Made by a program: the position numbers and the translations under genes. A DNA stretch of 5,211 nucleotides from an archaeon (GTDB lineage Archaea > B1Sed10-29 > WALL01): NCBI GenBank assembly GCA_030592525.1, contig JAUVIW010000069.1, forward strand, positions 1 through 5,211. Direction: 5' to 3'. Position 1 is the first letter of the stretch. Each line of letters opens with the position of its first letter. Below, piece by piece: positions 1 through 4,886 of this stretch. The notes beneath the pieces were generated by a model. The model did no database searches and was not told where the DNA came from. It saw only the letters and a program-made list of their open reading frames with translations.

Positions 1-9
1 CACAGCCTC

Positions 10-19
10 TATTTAAAGC
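10..19 (-). promoter_or_regulatory. Possible TATA box of a divergent gene left of the window
   Basis: On the minus strand this stretch reads CTTTAAATAG, a good archaeal TATA-box match. A start about 26 bp downstream would fall just outside the left edge. It lies back to back with the plus-strand TATA box at 34-41, suggesting a divergent pair. The core TTTAAA is palindromic, so the direction is uncertain. Confidence 0.25.
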
Positions 20-33
20 TCCCTCACGAAACC

Positions 34-41
34 TTTATAAA
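34..41 (+). promoter_or_regulatory. TATA box for the 84-665 gene
   Basis: TTTATAAA matches the archaeal TATA consensus. The expected transcription start is about 60-66, leaving a leader of roughly 20 nt before the ATG at 84. That leader contains GGTAGGGACGTGA, whose GGTAGGG (71-77) or GTGA could act as a weak Shine-Dalgarno site. Confidence 0.5.
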
Positions 42-83
42 TCGCTGTCCCGTAGTTCCCATCAGTTCTTGGTAGGGACGTGA

Positions 84-665
84 ATGGGGCATATTGAGGA
101 ATTAGCACTCGCAAGCGTGCTGCAGAGGCATGGGATGCAATGCATCCACGAGCTCAAGCAGCGCCGCATCACTGATTTTCTAAAGGACCACCCATCCCCT
201 CCAGCCAGAGCCCTGCTGCAGCAGAACAAGGCCCTCCCACGCGACCGCCTCACCTTCGAGGTCGACGTCTTTGCGTGGCGCAAAGGCCACTGGGGCGCCC
301 TCGCAATAGAGGACAAGGCCCAGGCAACGCCGAAGACCCTTGAGTTCTGGAACAGCGGCATGACGCTCCACAACGGCGCAGTAGAGTTCCCGAGAAACGC
401 AAGGAATTTGCACTTGCAGTGCACTGGCTCAGGCCTCCTCGGGCAGGCGTACTCCCACGCCTTCGGGCTCAACGCCCGCGTAATCCCCACAGGGGTAGTG
501 GACTACGAGCTCCGCGTGCACGGCACGCCATCACGCTTCGTTGTCCACGACGGCGTCGTGTTCGTGAACAGGCAGTATTTCGAGTGGTTTGTCCAGGAGT
601 TCCTCGAAGCCGACTGGGTACAGGAATTGCCGTGTAACCACGCCCAAGAGACAATCTTTGCCTGA
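84..665 (+). CDS. Unknown protein with a candidate PD-(D/E)XK nuclease core
   Basis: This gene encodes 193 residues of a family I do not recognise. The N-terminus is helical and carries Glu5/Glu6 (IEELALASVLQRHG). It is followed by a strand-like FEVDVFAW (residues 58-65) and then ALAIEDKAQ (72-80). The spacing of Asp61 to Glu76-x-Lys78, each on a hydrophobic strand, is the arrangement of the PD-(D/E)XK fold of restriction endonucleases, Holliday-junction resolvases and Cas4-like enzymes. An acidic residue in the first helix is also typical of that fold. The rest is mixed alpha/beta with several aromatic residues (YFEWFVQEF, 165-173) and no membrane segment or signal peptide. The ATG at 84 is chosen because a TATA box and a weak ribosome site precede it. 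Base composition is GC-rich, as in the right-hand genes. It converges on the RelA/SpoT gene with a 53-bp gap. Nuclease function is inference from motif spacing only. Confidence 0.7.
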   Translation: MGHIEELALASVLQRHGMQCIHELKQRRITDFLKDHPSPPARALLQQNKALPRDRLTFEVDVFAWRKGHWGALAIEDKAQATPKTLEFWNSGMTLHNGAVEFPRNARNLHLQCTGSGLLGQAYSHAFGLNARVIPTGVVDYELRVHGTPSRFVVHDGVVFVNRQYFEWFVQEFLEADWVQELPCNHAQETIFA

Positions 666-679
666 GCCCGGCTTTGTAC

Positions 680-700
680 ATAAGTGGCATCAATAAGTGG
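680..700 (+). repeat. Short direct repeat ATAAGTGG (two copies)
   Basis: ATAAGTGG occurs at 680-687 and again at 693-700, 13 bp apart, in the gap between the convergent gene ends. It lies exactly where composition switches from GC-rich to AT-rich, so it could be a junction scar, but eight bases twice is also easily chance. No matching copy was seen at the other side of the AT-rich segment. Confidence 0.25.
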
Positions 701-718
701 GCGATTTTACACAAAAAC

Positions 719-1792
719 TTATTTGGCCTTATTTAATATCTTTTGTAAATCAACCAAGAATTCTTTGGTGTCTGCAAAATAATTCGGATAAGCTTTTTCC
801 AAATCTTTTGAAGCATCTGCTCCAACAAGAACGACATCAAACTCTTTTTTACCTTCATTCCTTTTTTCTGCTTTTGCGTAATTAGCTAGTGCTATTTCGG
901 CTTGATCTTCTGTATAACCGCTTATGTTAAGTTTTTCTCCAGCAATATCCATTTCCAATAAAAAATATTTTAATCCGGTATGCTCTCTATCTACATCTCT
1001 GAAAACTTTAATCGCTCGCGTCCATCCGCTCATAATCCTAATGACGTTAAGCTCCTTTTCCTTTTCTTTAATTTTAGCAAATAATTCGTGCTTATTTGTT
1101 GGGGTATTGGGAACGGGGGGTGTTTTCTCCATTAAAGCAAATGCTGAACTCACTAATTTAAAAAAGTCCATCCATTCCTTTTGGCCCTCATTGGACTTAA
1201 TTGCCTGTCTTGTAAAGAAATCCACTGTTTCAATGGCTGTTGCCCACAAGTGTTGCAATTTAGACCTTATTTGAACTTCAACGAGTAGCCCATTATACTC
1301 TTTCTTTCCTTTTCTATCAGTGTTATACCTGTATATCAGATGGATACTCCTATAACCATCATCTTTTGGGCTGCTGATGTAATCTTTTTCGTTTACTTTT
1401 TTGTGTTTCAAGTCCCCATGAATATAATGTTCTTTATAGAGCTGTCTTGCTAATTTGACATTGGACACAACAGCCCTACACCCGGCAATATCCTGCATTT
1501 GCGAAAGTTTCATGGTGGGCTCATTTCCATGATATCTCCGCTGTAACTTTTTTAGAATAGACGGTAATCTTTTAAGCCTTTGGACAACTAAGGCATCTTC
1601 ATCTACTTTTTCTGAAACTCTTTTTAATCGTTGTTTAAACACATGTAGGGGGTAGCTATGGATAGCCCGCCAATTAGTTAATATCTCAAGAGCTTCATTG
1701 TGCTTTTTTGGGTCTGTTGGCCTGTTACTGAGGGTATCTCCAGCCCAGTCTACTTTGGATTTACTGTAATCTCCGGGTTTTGTCCAAGCCAT
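719..1792 (-). CDS. RelA/SpoT-domain (p)ppGpp synthetase-like protein
   Basis: The predicted protein has a RelA/SpoT nucleotidyl-transferase domain, the family that transfers pyrophosphate from ATP to GDP/GTP (alarmone synthesis) or, in toxic small alarmone synthetases, to adenosine nucleotides or tRNA. Numbered from the upstream ATG at 1807, the motifs are RLKRLPSILKKL (77-88), MQDIAGCRAVV (104-114, with catalytic-type Asp106 and Arg111), DYISSPKDDGYRSIHLIYRY (142-161, with Tyr152 for guanine stacking) and VEVQIRSKLQHLWATAIE (176-193, with Glu177). No HD hydrolase, TGS or ACT domain is present. The family-typical N-terminus W-x-x-P-x-x-YSKSKVDWAG and an NWRxxHxYPL segment (45-54) precede the domain; about 160 further residues follow. 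The start at 1792 (Met6 of the longer frame, which begins at 1807) is preferred: a TATA box centres 27 bp upstream, giving a leaderless mRNA, and MAWTKP resembles homologues' N-termini. The gene is strikingly AT-rich, unlike its neighbours, implying horizontal transfer. Housekeeping alarmone enzymes are not a standard archaeal feature, so a toxin or defence role is plausible but unproven. Confidence 0.9.
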   Translation of the reverse strand: MAWTKPGDYSKSKVDWAGDTLSNRPTDPKKHNEALEILTNWRAIHSYPLHVFKQRLKRVSEKVDEDALVVQRLKRLPSILKKLQRRYHGNEPTMKLSQMQDIAGCRAVVSNVKLARQLYKEHYIHGDLKHKKVNEKDYISSPKDDGYRSIHLIYRYNTDRKGKKEYNGLLVEVQIRSKLQHLWATAIETVDFFTRQAIKSNEGQKEWMDFFKLVSSAFALMEKTPPVPNTPTNKHELFAKIKEKEKELNVIRIMSGWTRAIKVFRDVDREHTGLKYFLLEMDIAGEKLNISGYTEDQAEIALANYAKAEKRNEGKKEFDVVLVGADASKDLEKAYPNYFADTKEFLVDLQKILNKAK

Positions 1793-1814
1793 GGGTAATA
1801 TGCGCATTTTGAAC

Positions 1815-1823
1815 TATTTAAAT
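1815..1823 (-). promoter_or_regulatory. TATA box of the RelA/SpoT-like gene
   Basis: On the minus strand this reads ATTTAAATA, a near-consensus archaeal TATA box. Its centre lies 27 bp from the ATG at 1792, which predicts a leaderless transcript starting at that codon. A second AT-rich element (TATATATATA on the minus strand, about 1844-1853) could serve the upstream ATG at 1807 with a leader of about 15 nt, but no ribosome site precedes that ATG. Confidence 0.55.
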
Positions 1824-1828
1824 CTTTG

Positions 1829-1923
1829 TTTTGCGCGGTCAGTTATATATATAGGATAGCCATTTTTGACATAAATCTCATTTTTGCGCGGTTTTAGTTA
1901 AACCAACATATTATTTTGCGCAG
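1829..1923. repeat. Three TTTTGCGC direct repeats, probable operator array
   Basis: TTTTGCGCGG occurs at 1829-1838 and 1882-1891, and TTTTGCGCAG at 1914-1923. The first two are also followed by a T/GGT...AGTTA tail. Start-to-start spacings are 53 and 32 bp, close to five and three turns of B-DNA, so all three would lie on one face of the helix. They sit between the divergent RelA/SpoT promoter and the plus-strand promoter at 1950. A related palindromic ATGCGCAT lies at the upstream ATG (1799-1806). Cooperative binding by a regulator of one or both promoters is inferred. Confidence 0.5.
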
Positions 1924-1940
1924 ATAACCTCCCCTCCTTT

Positions 1941-1967
1941 CACATAAATTTTATATATTTTTATGTG
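1941..1967 (+). promoter_or_regulatory. Promoter of the structured RNA, TATA box inside an inverted repeat
   Basis: A plus-strand TATA box, TTTATATA (1950-1957), predicts transcription starting near 1978-1983, just where the stem-rich region begins. The box lies within a perfect 8-bp inverted repeat, CACATAAA (1941-1948) and TTTATGTG (1960-1967), separated by 11 bp. Such a palindrome would let a dimeric repressor occlude TBP binding. AT-richness makes weak palindromes common, but the arms end in CAC/GTG and match at every position. Confidence 0.5.
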
Positions 1968-1974
1968 CAACGCC

Positions 1975-2440
1975 TCTGAGCCCGAAACGATTTTAAAGGA
2001 GTTCCGACTATCTTATGACTTGCAACTGGGGAGCATCTTGGGTGCATTAGAGTAGGTCCCTGCTTCGCATACCGAAATAAGCTCAAAGAGGTTTGAGAGA
2101 CACTTTCCTTGCCCGAGCTCAGACCCAGTTGCAATTAGTTCCCCCGGAGAGAGCATCCCTGGTCTGCTATAGTAGGCTTACGAACCAGCAGATAAGCAAG
2201 CAACGTAAGAAACGGCTTCGCCAAGGCTTTGATTTCCGTGCGGGAGCAAGGGGGGGAGTAATTCGAGTTCCCTCATTAGGTCTGGTTCCCTGAGTAGGCT
2301 TCGACGAAACGGGAAGCGCTTCGGCGTGATTAAGGAGGAGAAAAACCTCGCACTGCCTTCAACCGAACCGGGTATAAAGAGGCGGAAAGAAATATTCCGG
2401 CTTCGCTCGAACTCAGACCCCCCGCCCCGCTTTCTTTCTT
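1975..2440 (+). ncRNA. Candidate large structured non-coding RNA, family unknown
   Basis: No convincing protein gene fills this stretch, yet it is dense in complementary segments. Seen directly: TTGCAACTGGG (2020-2030) pairs perfectly with CCCAGTTGCAA (2124-2134); CCGACTAT (2004-2011) pairs 7 of 8 with ATAGTAGG (2169-2176), closing around that helix; CTCAAA/TTTGAG form a hairpin (2082-2097); CTTACG (2177-2182) pairs with CGTAAG (2204-2209); CGC-TTCG-GCG (2317-2326) is a classic UUCG tetraloop; CGGAA/TTCCG (2383-2399) form another hairpin; the G-run plus TTCGAG (2250-2267) pairs with CTCGAA plus the C-run (2406-2423). TCTGAG (1975-1980) can pair with CTCAGA (2412-2417), a possible end-closing helix. 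The UUCG loop and the upstream TATA box favour the plus strand. Hallmarks of RNase P RNA (GGAAAGUCC, ACAGAA), SRP RNA (GGUCCGGAAGGAAGCAGC), tRNA and tmRNA were looked for and not found. Ends are estimates. Function is unknown; being next to the RelA/SpoT gene may or may not matter. Confidence 0.6.
2031..2420 (+). repeat. Degenerate tandem modules of about 120 nt inside the RNA region
   Basis: AGTAGG recurs at 2051-2056, 2171-2176 and 2293-2298, spaced 120 and 122 nt. The first two copies belong to a longer ungapped match: GAGCAT begins at 2031 and at 2151, and 18 of 26 positions agree up to AGTAGG. Copies two and three share GGTCTG upstream (2161 and 2279) and AGTAGGCTT followed by CGAA. Separately, 2111-2126 and 2405-2420 agree at 14 of 16 positions, ending in CTCAGACCC. 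This pattern suggests an RNA built by ancestral duplication, or recurring protein-binding motifs. Confidence 0.45.
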
Positions 2441-2442
2441 AT
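2418..2442 (+). terminator. C-run and T-rich tract, probable RNA 3' end
   Basis: The closing C-run (2418-2423) of the last long-range helix is followed by GCCCCGC and then TTTCTTTCTTATT (2431-2442). T-rich tracts after structured or GC-rich sequence are typical archaeal termination sites. The tract overlaps the stop codon of the converging dihydrouridine synthase gene, so read-through would be antisense to that gene. Confidence 0.4.
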
Positions 2443-3302
2443 TCCCTCAATAGTGAGCGGACGCTATCCAAGTCCTCAGCATGGACTATGGCGTCACGTG
2501 TTTTTGAGGCGTAGCGGAAGCCGTGGCAAAGCCACGCGGCATGCATCCGCACCTCAACAAATGGTATGCTTGTGGCTAGCGAGGCGTACTCGTCAAAGAA
2601 ATCTGCGCACTGCTCGCGCGTGGGCTCAAAGTCTTTTTTGTGCTCAATGGCCTCGAACACGAACGGGTTCGTGATTGCTGCGCGGCCGACCATCACGCCC
2701 TCGCACCCAGTACTCTCAAGCACTTTTGCCGCCGACTCATAAGAGCCAATGCCGCCGTTTGCAGTGACAGGGCAGTCGAACAGCTGGACTGCTTCGCGCA
2801 GCGCTGCAATGTCAGGCGCGTCGCCATATGACTGCTGTGCTGTGCGCGCATGCATTACCACGCGCTCGATGCCGGACCCGCGCAAGGCCTTCGCTGTTTC
2901 GGCGACAGTGTTCTTCATCCACCCGAGCCTTGTTTTCACCGTGACAGGCGCATCAGTCGCGGCAATCATCGCGTCAACGCACTCGCGCATTAGCTCGGGC
3001 TTCTGCAGCATCCTAGAGCCATGCCCCTTCTTGACGACCTTGTGCACCGGGCACCCGGCGTTGAGCTCAATGAAACCCGCTTCAGGAAACATCTTAGCAG
3101 CCTCGGCAAGGACGCGCGGGTCGTTGCCGACGAGCTGCACCCCCTCACCCTTAATCATTAGTGGCCTGGGGACGTTCTGTTCCAAAGCCCTCGCGCTAAC
3201 CATTTCCGTCGTAGTGATGACTTTGGCGTGTGCGCGGCACACCTTGCGGTACGCTATGTCAGTAACACCGCACATTGGCGCGAGATAAGCCTTTATGCCC
3301 AT
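2439..3302 (-). CDS. tRNA-dihydrouridine synthase
   Basis: This is a flavin-dependent reductase of the Dus family, which converts specific uridines in tRNA to dihydrouridine with NAD(P)H. Numbered from the upstream GTG at 3323, the TIM-barrel shows YLAPMCGVTDIAYR (13-26, FMN phosphate/entry strand), ELNAGCPVHKVVKKGHGSRM (86-105, with the conserved catalytic Cys91), VTVKTRLGW (127-135, with Lys130), MHARTAQQSYGD (157-168, with His158), TANGGIGS (187-194) and GVMVGRAAITNP (209-220), the usual FMN-binding series in the usual order. The short helical C-terminal part fits tRNA recognition, and the length is slightly below typical Dus proteins. The start is put at the ATG at 3302, not the GTG at 3323: homologues begin a few residues before APM, and a TATA box centres about 27 bp upstream of 3302. 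It follows the 3339-3824 gene in the same direction and converges with the candidate RNA. The exact tRNA position modified cannot be told. Confidence 0.93.
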   Translation of the reverse strand: MGIKAYLAPMCGVTDIAYRKVCRAHAKVITTTEMVSARALEQNVPRPLMIKGEGVQLVGNDPRVLAEAAKMFPEAGFIELNAGCPVHKVVKKGHGSRMLQKPELMRECVDAMIAATDAPVTVKTRLGWMKNTVAETAKALRGSGIERVVMHARTAQQSYGDAPDIAALREAVQLFDCPVTANGGIGSYESAAKVLESTGCEGVMVGRAAITNPFVFEAIEHKKDFEPTREQCADFFDEYASLATSIPFVEVRMHAAWLCHGFRYASKTRDAIVHAEDLDSVRSLLRE

Positions 3303-3325
3303 AGCTAAGGTTTCTGTCTGCACTC

Positions 3326-3333
3326 AAATAAAA
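3326..3333 (-). promoter_or_regulatory. TATA box of the dihydrouridine synthase gene
   Basis: The minus strand reads TTTTATTT here, centred about 27.5 bp from the ATG at 3302, which predicts a leaderless or nearly leaderless mRNA. It lies in the gap right after the stop codon of the preceding gene. It is the main argument for starting at 3302 instead of the GTG at 3323, which would lie inside the promoter's downstream region. Confidence 0.45.
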
Positions 3334-3338
3334 GCGTT

Positions 3339-3824
3339 TTATTTCTCGAGCTCGGTTCTCTTGTGCTCGGCCTTGCCGCGCTTCACGACCTTGCCTTTGG
3401 CCTTGGCAATGTGCTTTTTCGCGTGGGTCCTCTTCGCCTTTGAGTAATAGTCCGCTGTGACGAACCCGATGCCGAAGTTCAGCATTGCTGCCCACTGCGT
3501 GTCCACGAGGCCGCGGAGCTTTTCGCGGGACTGCGTGACGAACTCGAACCACCTGTCCGGAGCAGAGCCGATGAATGTGACCAGGTGCCCGTCCTCCTCC
3601 TCTGCAACGAGCCACTTGAAGGTGTAGCTGTATGGCACGAAGCGCACGTCGTATATCACGACGCCTTCCTTCCCCTTGACCGTGATGCTGGCGTTGAACC
3701 CGGCCTCGTGGCCGTAATTGAGGCGCGCGTCCTCTATGAGCGACTCGCCGATTGCCTCAATGGCGTAAACCAGTATCTGCTTGGGTATTTTTTTGATGTG
3801 TGCCTGTTCCTTGAATTCGGTCAT
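3339..3824 (-). CDS. Unknown small protein with a lysine-rich C-terminal tail
   Basis: This gene encodes 161 residues of a family I do not recognise. Residues 1-127 look like a compact globular domain: a helix with IPKQILVYAIEAIGESLIEDARL (13-35), strands around ASITVKGKEGVVIYDVRFV (45-63), an acidic turn EEEDGH (75-80) and an aromatic-rich DRWFEFV (90-96). Residues 129-156 form a strongly basic tail (KAKRTHAKKHIAKAKGKVVKR and onward) resembling the lysine-rich tails of archaeal nucleic-acid-binding proteins, so RNA or DNA contact is a reasonable inference. There is no signal peptide or membrane helix. The ATG at 3824 is supported by AAGGTGGT just upstream (GGTGG at 3829-3833, spacing 4 nt) and a TATA box at 3859-3866. 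It lies between an MBL nuclease gene and a tRNA-modification gene, all in one direction, which mildly favours an RNA-related role. Confidence 0.75.
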   Translation of the reverse strand: MTEFKEQAHIKKIPKQILVYAIEAIGESLIEDARLNYGHEAGFNASITVKGKEGVVIYDVRFVPYSYTFKWLVAEEEDGHLVTFIGSAPDRWFEFVTQSREKLRGLVDTQWAAMLNFGIGFVTADYYSKAKRTHAKKHIAKAKGKVVKRGKAEHKRTELEK

Positions 3825-3858
3825 CCTACCACCTTGGCTGAAGAGGACTCAGTACTGG

Positions 3859-3866
3859 TATAAAAA
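3859..3866 (-). promoter_or_regulatory. TATA box of the 3339-3824 gene
   Basis: The minus strand reads TTTTTATA, placed to start transcription near 3837 and give a short leader of about 13 nt that includes the GGTGG ribosome site. It lies in the 46-bp gap after the stop of the MBL gene, so this gene can be expressed independently of it. Confidence 0.45.
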
Positions 3867-3870
3867 GCTT

Positions 3871-4845
3871 TCAGAGGAAGTGGTGGAGCGTTTTCTCCCT
3901 TCCCTTTATCGGCATCGCGTCCCATCCCTTGCGCTGGAGCTGCCGCGCGAACTCTGCTGCGAACCCGTGCATGGTGTGCACGCGCTTCGGCTGCGCCTGC
4001 TCCACGTACTCCATGAGCTGGTTGTAGTCAGCATGGTCAGACAATGGAAAAGTGCGCTGCACTCCGCGGGTGAAGAATGTTCCGGCCCACCCGGTCGCGG
4101 TGCACGCGACCACTGGCCTGTGGTTTTGTACTGATAGCGTGTGGAGGAAGTCCTCGCGCACGGCGTGCTGTGGCATTTGCACGACGAACGCATCGCGCAT
4201 CATCTCCCGCCCCTCTTCGGAGTCGCTGTGCACGTATTCCCCGAGGTTCTTCCCGTGCTCTGAGTAAATGTCGTTTATCGCGTGAATCTTGTGGTGCACT
4301 ACCGGCACAATGCCTGAGTCGTTGAGTGCCCTTGTCAGCTCTTGGCTCTTGCCGAGCGCGTACCCGCCGACCACGACGATGCGGCCGGCGTCGCTGTTCT
4401 TCTTCACCCATTCCCCCAATTCAGCACCCACTTCCGCGGGGTCCGGGAACACGTACTCGGGCCTGCCGAACGTCGTCTCAATAATCAGGTCGTCGCATTC
4501 CATTGGCTGCGCGCCCTTGAACAGCGGCGAGTCAGCCATGCGGAAGTCACCGGTGTACACGACGTCATCAATCCGCGTCTGCGCAGACCCGAGCACATGC
4601 CCTGCATCAGTGAACTCGAGCTCAATGCCTTCCACAGAGTGCTTGCCGTACGGCACAGTAACTGCGTCCAACCCGCTGATGGCCTGCGTCTCCGGCGTCA
4701 TGATGCTCGTCACGGAGTGCTTCCGCGCGTGGTCCGAATGCGCGTGGCTGATTATGGCCAAGCCGTGCTTTATCTTGCGCTCTGGATCAAAAACAACCCT
4801 GTGGCCGTTCGTGCTGTAGATTGCGCCCCTGTTGAACGAAAGCAT
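3871..4845 (-). CDS. MBL-fold (beta-CASP-like, COG1236) exonuclease
   Basis: This encodes 324 residues of a zinc-dependent metallo-beta-lactamase nuclease. The metal-site motifs are present in order: SHAHSDHA (33-40, the HxHxDH motif), DAGHVLGSAQ (80-89, third-motif His83), VYTGDFR (96-102, Asp100), LIIETTFG (120-127), FPLSDHADY (266-274, His271) and HTMHG (290-294, His293). The middle segment, RPEYVFPDPAEVGAEL (128-143) followed by GGYALGKSQELTRAL (160-174), closely resembles the bacterial ligase-associated DNA exonuclease group. That group belongs to the same COG1236 assemblage as archaeal CPSF73-like 'mRNA 3'-end processing factors'. It lacks the KH domains of full archaeal CPSF1-type proteins, and at 324 residues is much shorter, so DNA repair or general RNA processing are both possible. 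The ATG at 4845 is the only good start: a TATA box centres 26.5 bp upstream, giving a leaderless mRNA, and no ribosome site is seen. Confidence 0.9.
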   Translation of the reverse strand: MLSFNRGAIYSTNGHRVVFDPERKIKHGLAIISHAHSDHARKHSVTSIMTPETQAISGLDAVTVPYGKHSVEGIELEFTDAGHVLGSAQTRIDDVVYTGDFRMADSPLFKGAQPMECDDLIIETTFGRPEYVFPDPAEVGAELGEWVKKNSDAGRIVVVGGYALGKSQELTRALNDSGIVPVVHHKIHAINDIYSEHGKNLGEYVHSDSEEGREMMRDAFVVQMPQHAVREDFLHTLSVQNHRPVVACTATGWAGTFFTRGVQRTFPLSDHADYNQLMEYVEQAQPKRVHTMHGFAAEFARQLQRKGWDAMPIKGREKTLHHFL

Positions 4846-4867
4846 TATGAACTACTACGCATTATGG

Positions 4868-4875
4868 CTATAAAA
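4868..4875 (-). promoter_or_regulatory. TATA box of the MBL exonuclease gene
   Basis: The minus strand reads TTTTATAG, centred 26.5 bp from the ATG at 4845, the ideal archaeal distance for a transcript starting on the start codon. The same bases lie against the ribosome site of the divergent gene at 4887, so the two genes share this short region. Confidence 0.55.
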
Positions 4876-4879
4876 GGTG
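4874..4879 (+). promoter_or_regulatory. Ribosome-binding site for the 4887 gene
   Basis: AAGGTG ends 7 nt before the ATG at 4887, a good archaeal Shine-Dalgarno site, and decides this start over the nearby out-of-frame ATG at 4882. It overlaps the MBL gene's TATA box by two bases. The promoter serving it must lie further left, inside or beside the MBL start; only a weak AT stretch near 4841-4850 was seen. Confidence 0.5.
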
Positions 4880-4886
4880 TTATGCT

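Noticed and set aside
2015..2050. An 11-codon mini-frame with two Trp codons starting ATG-ACT-TGC, like an attenuator leader peptide
   Set aside because: It has no ribosome site, its sequence is one arm of the perfect 11-bp helix, and no tryptophan gene follows on that strand.
2262..2274. tRNA T-arm-like TTCGAGTTCCCTC, and similar TCGA-containing segments near 2113 and 2406
   Set aside because: The flanking bases do not form a 5-bp T stem and no anticodon or acceptor stem could be fitted.
2093..2293. 66-residue plus-strand open frame
   Set aside because: It would start at TTG with no ribosome site, is rich in Arg/Gln without domain character, and lies wholly across predicted RNA stems.
1975..2440. 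Identification as RNase P RNA, SRP RNA or tmRNA
   Set aside because: The near-universal GGAAAGUCC/ACAGAA (RNase P), GGUCCGGAAGGAAGCAGC (SRP) and tRNA-like ends of tmRNA were not found on either strand; GGAGTTCCG at 1998-2006 only faintly recalls the RNase P motif. A divergent RNase P RNA cannot be wholly excluded without a covariance search.
719..2440. Integrated mobile element with attachment-site repeats
   Set aside because: Composition suggests transfer, but no integrase, transposase, tRNA gene or matching flanking direct repeats were found; only the small ATAAGTGG doublet at 680-700 is present.
2326..2514. 62-residue plus-strand open frame
   Set aside because: It starts with GTG inside the UUCG hairpin and runs antisense into the dihydrouridine synthase 3' end; no recognisable protein character. 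TAAGGAGGAG in the area falls after the start, so it is not its ribosome site.
2749..3288. 179-residue plus-strand open frame opposite the dihydrouridine synthase
   Set aside because: It lies antisense to a gene with all Dus motifs; high GC third positions routinely create such open frames.
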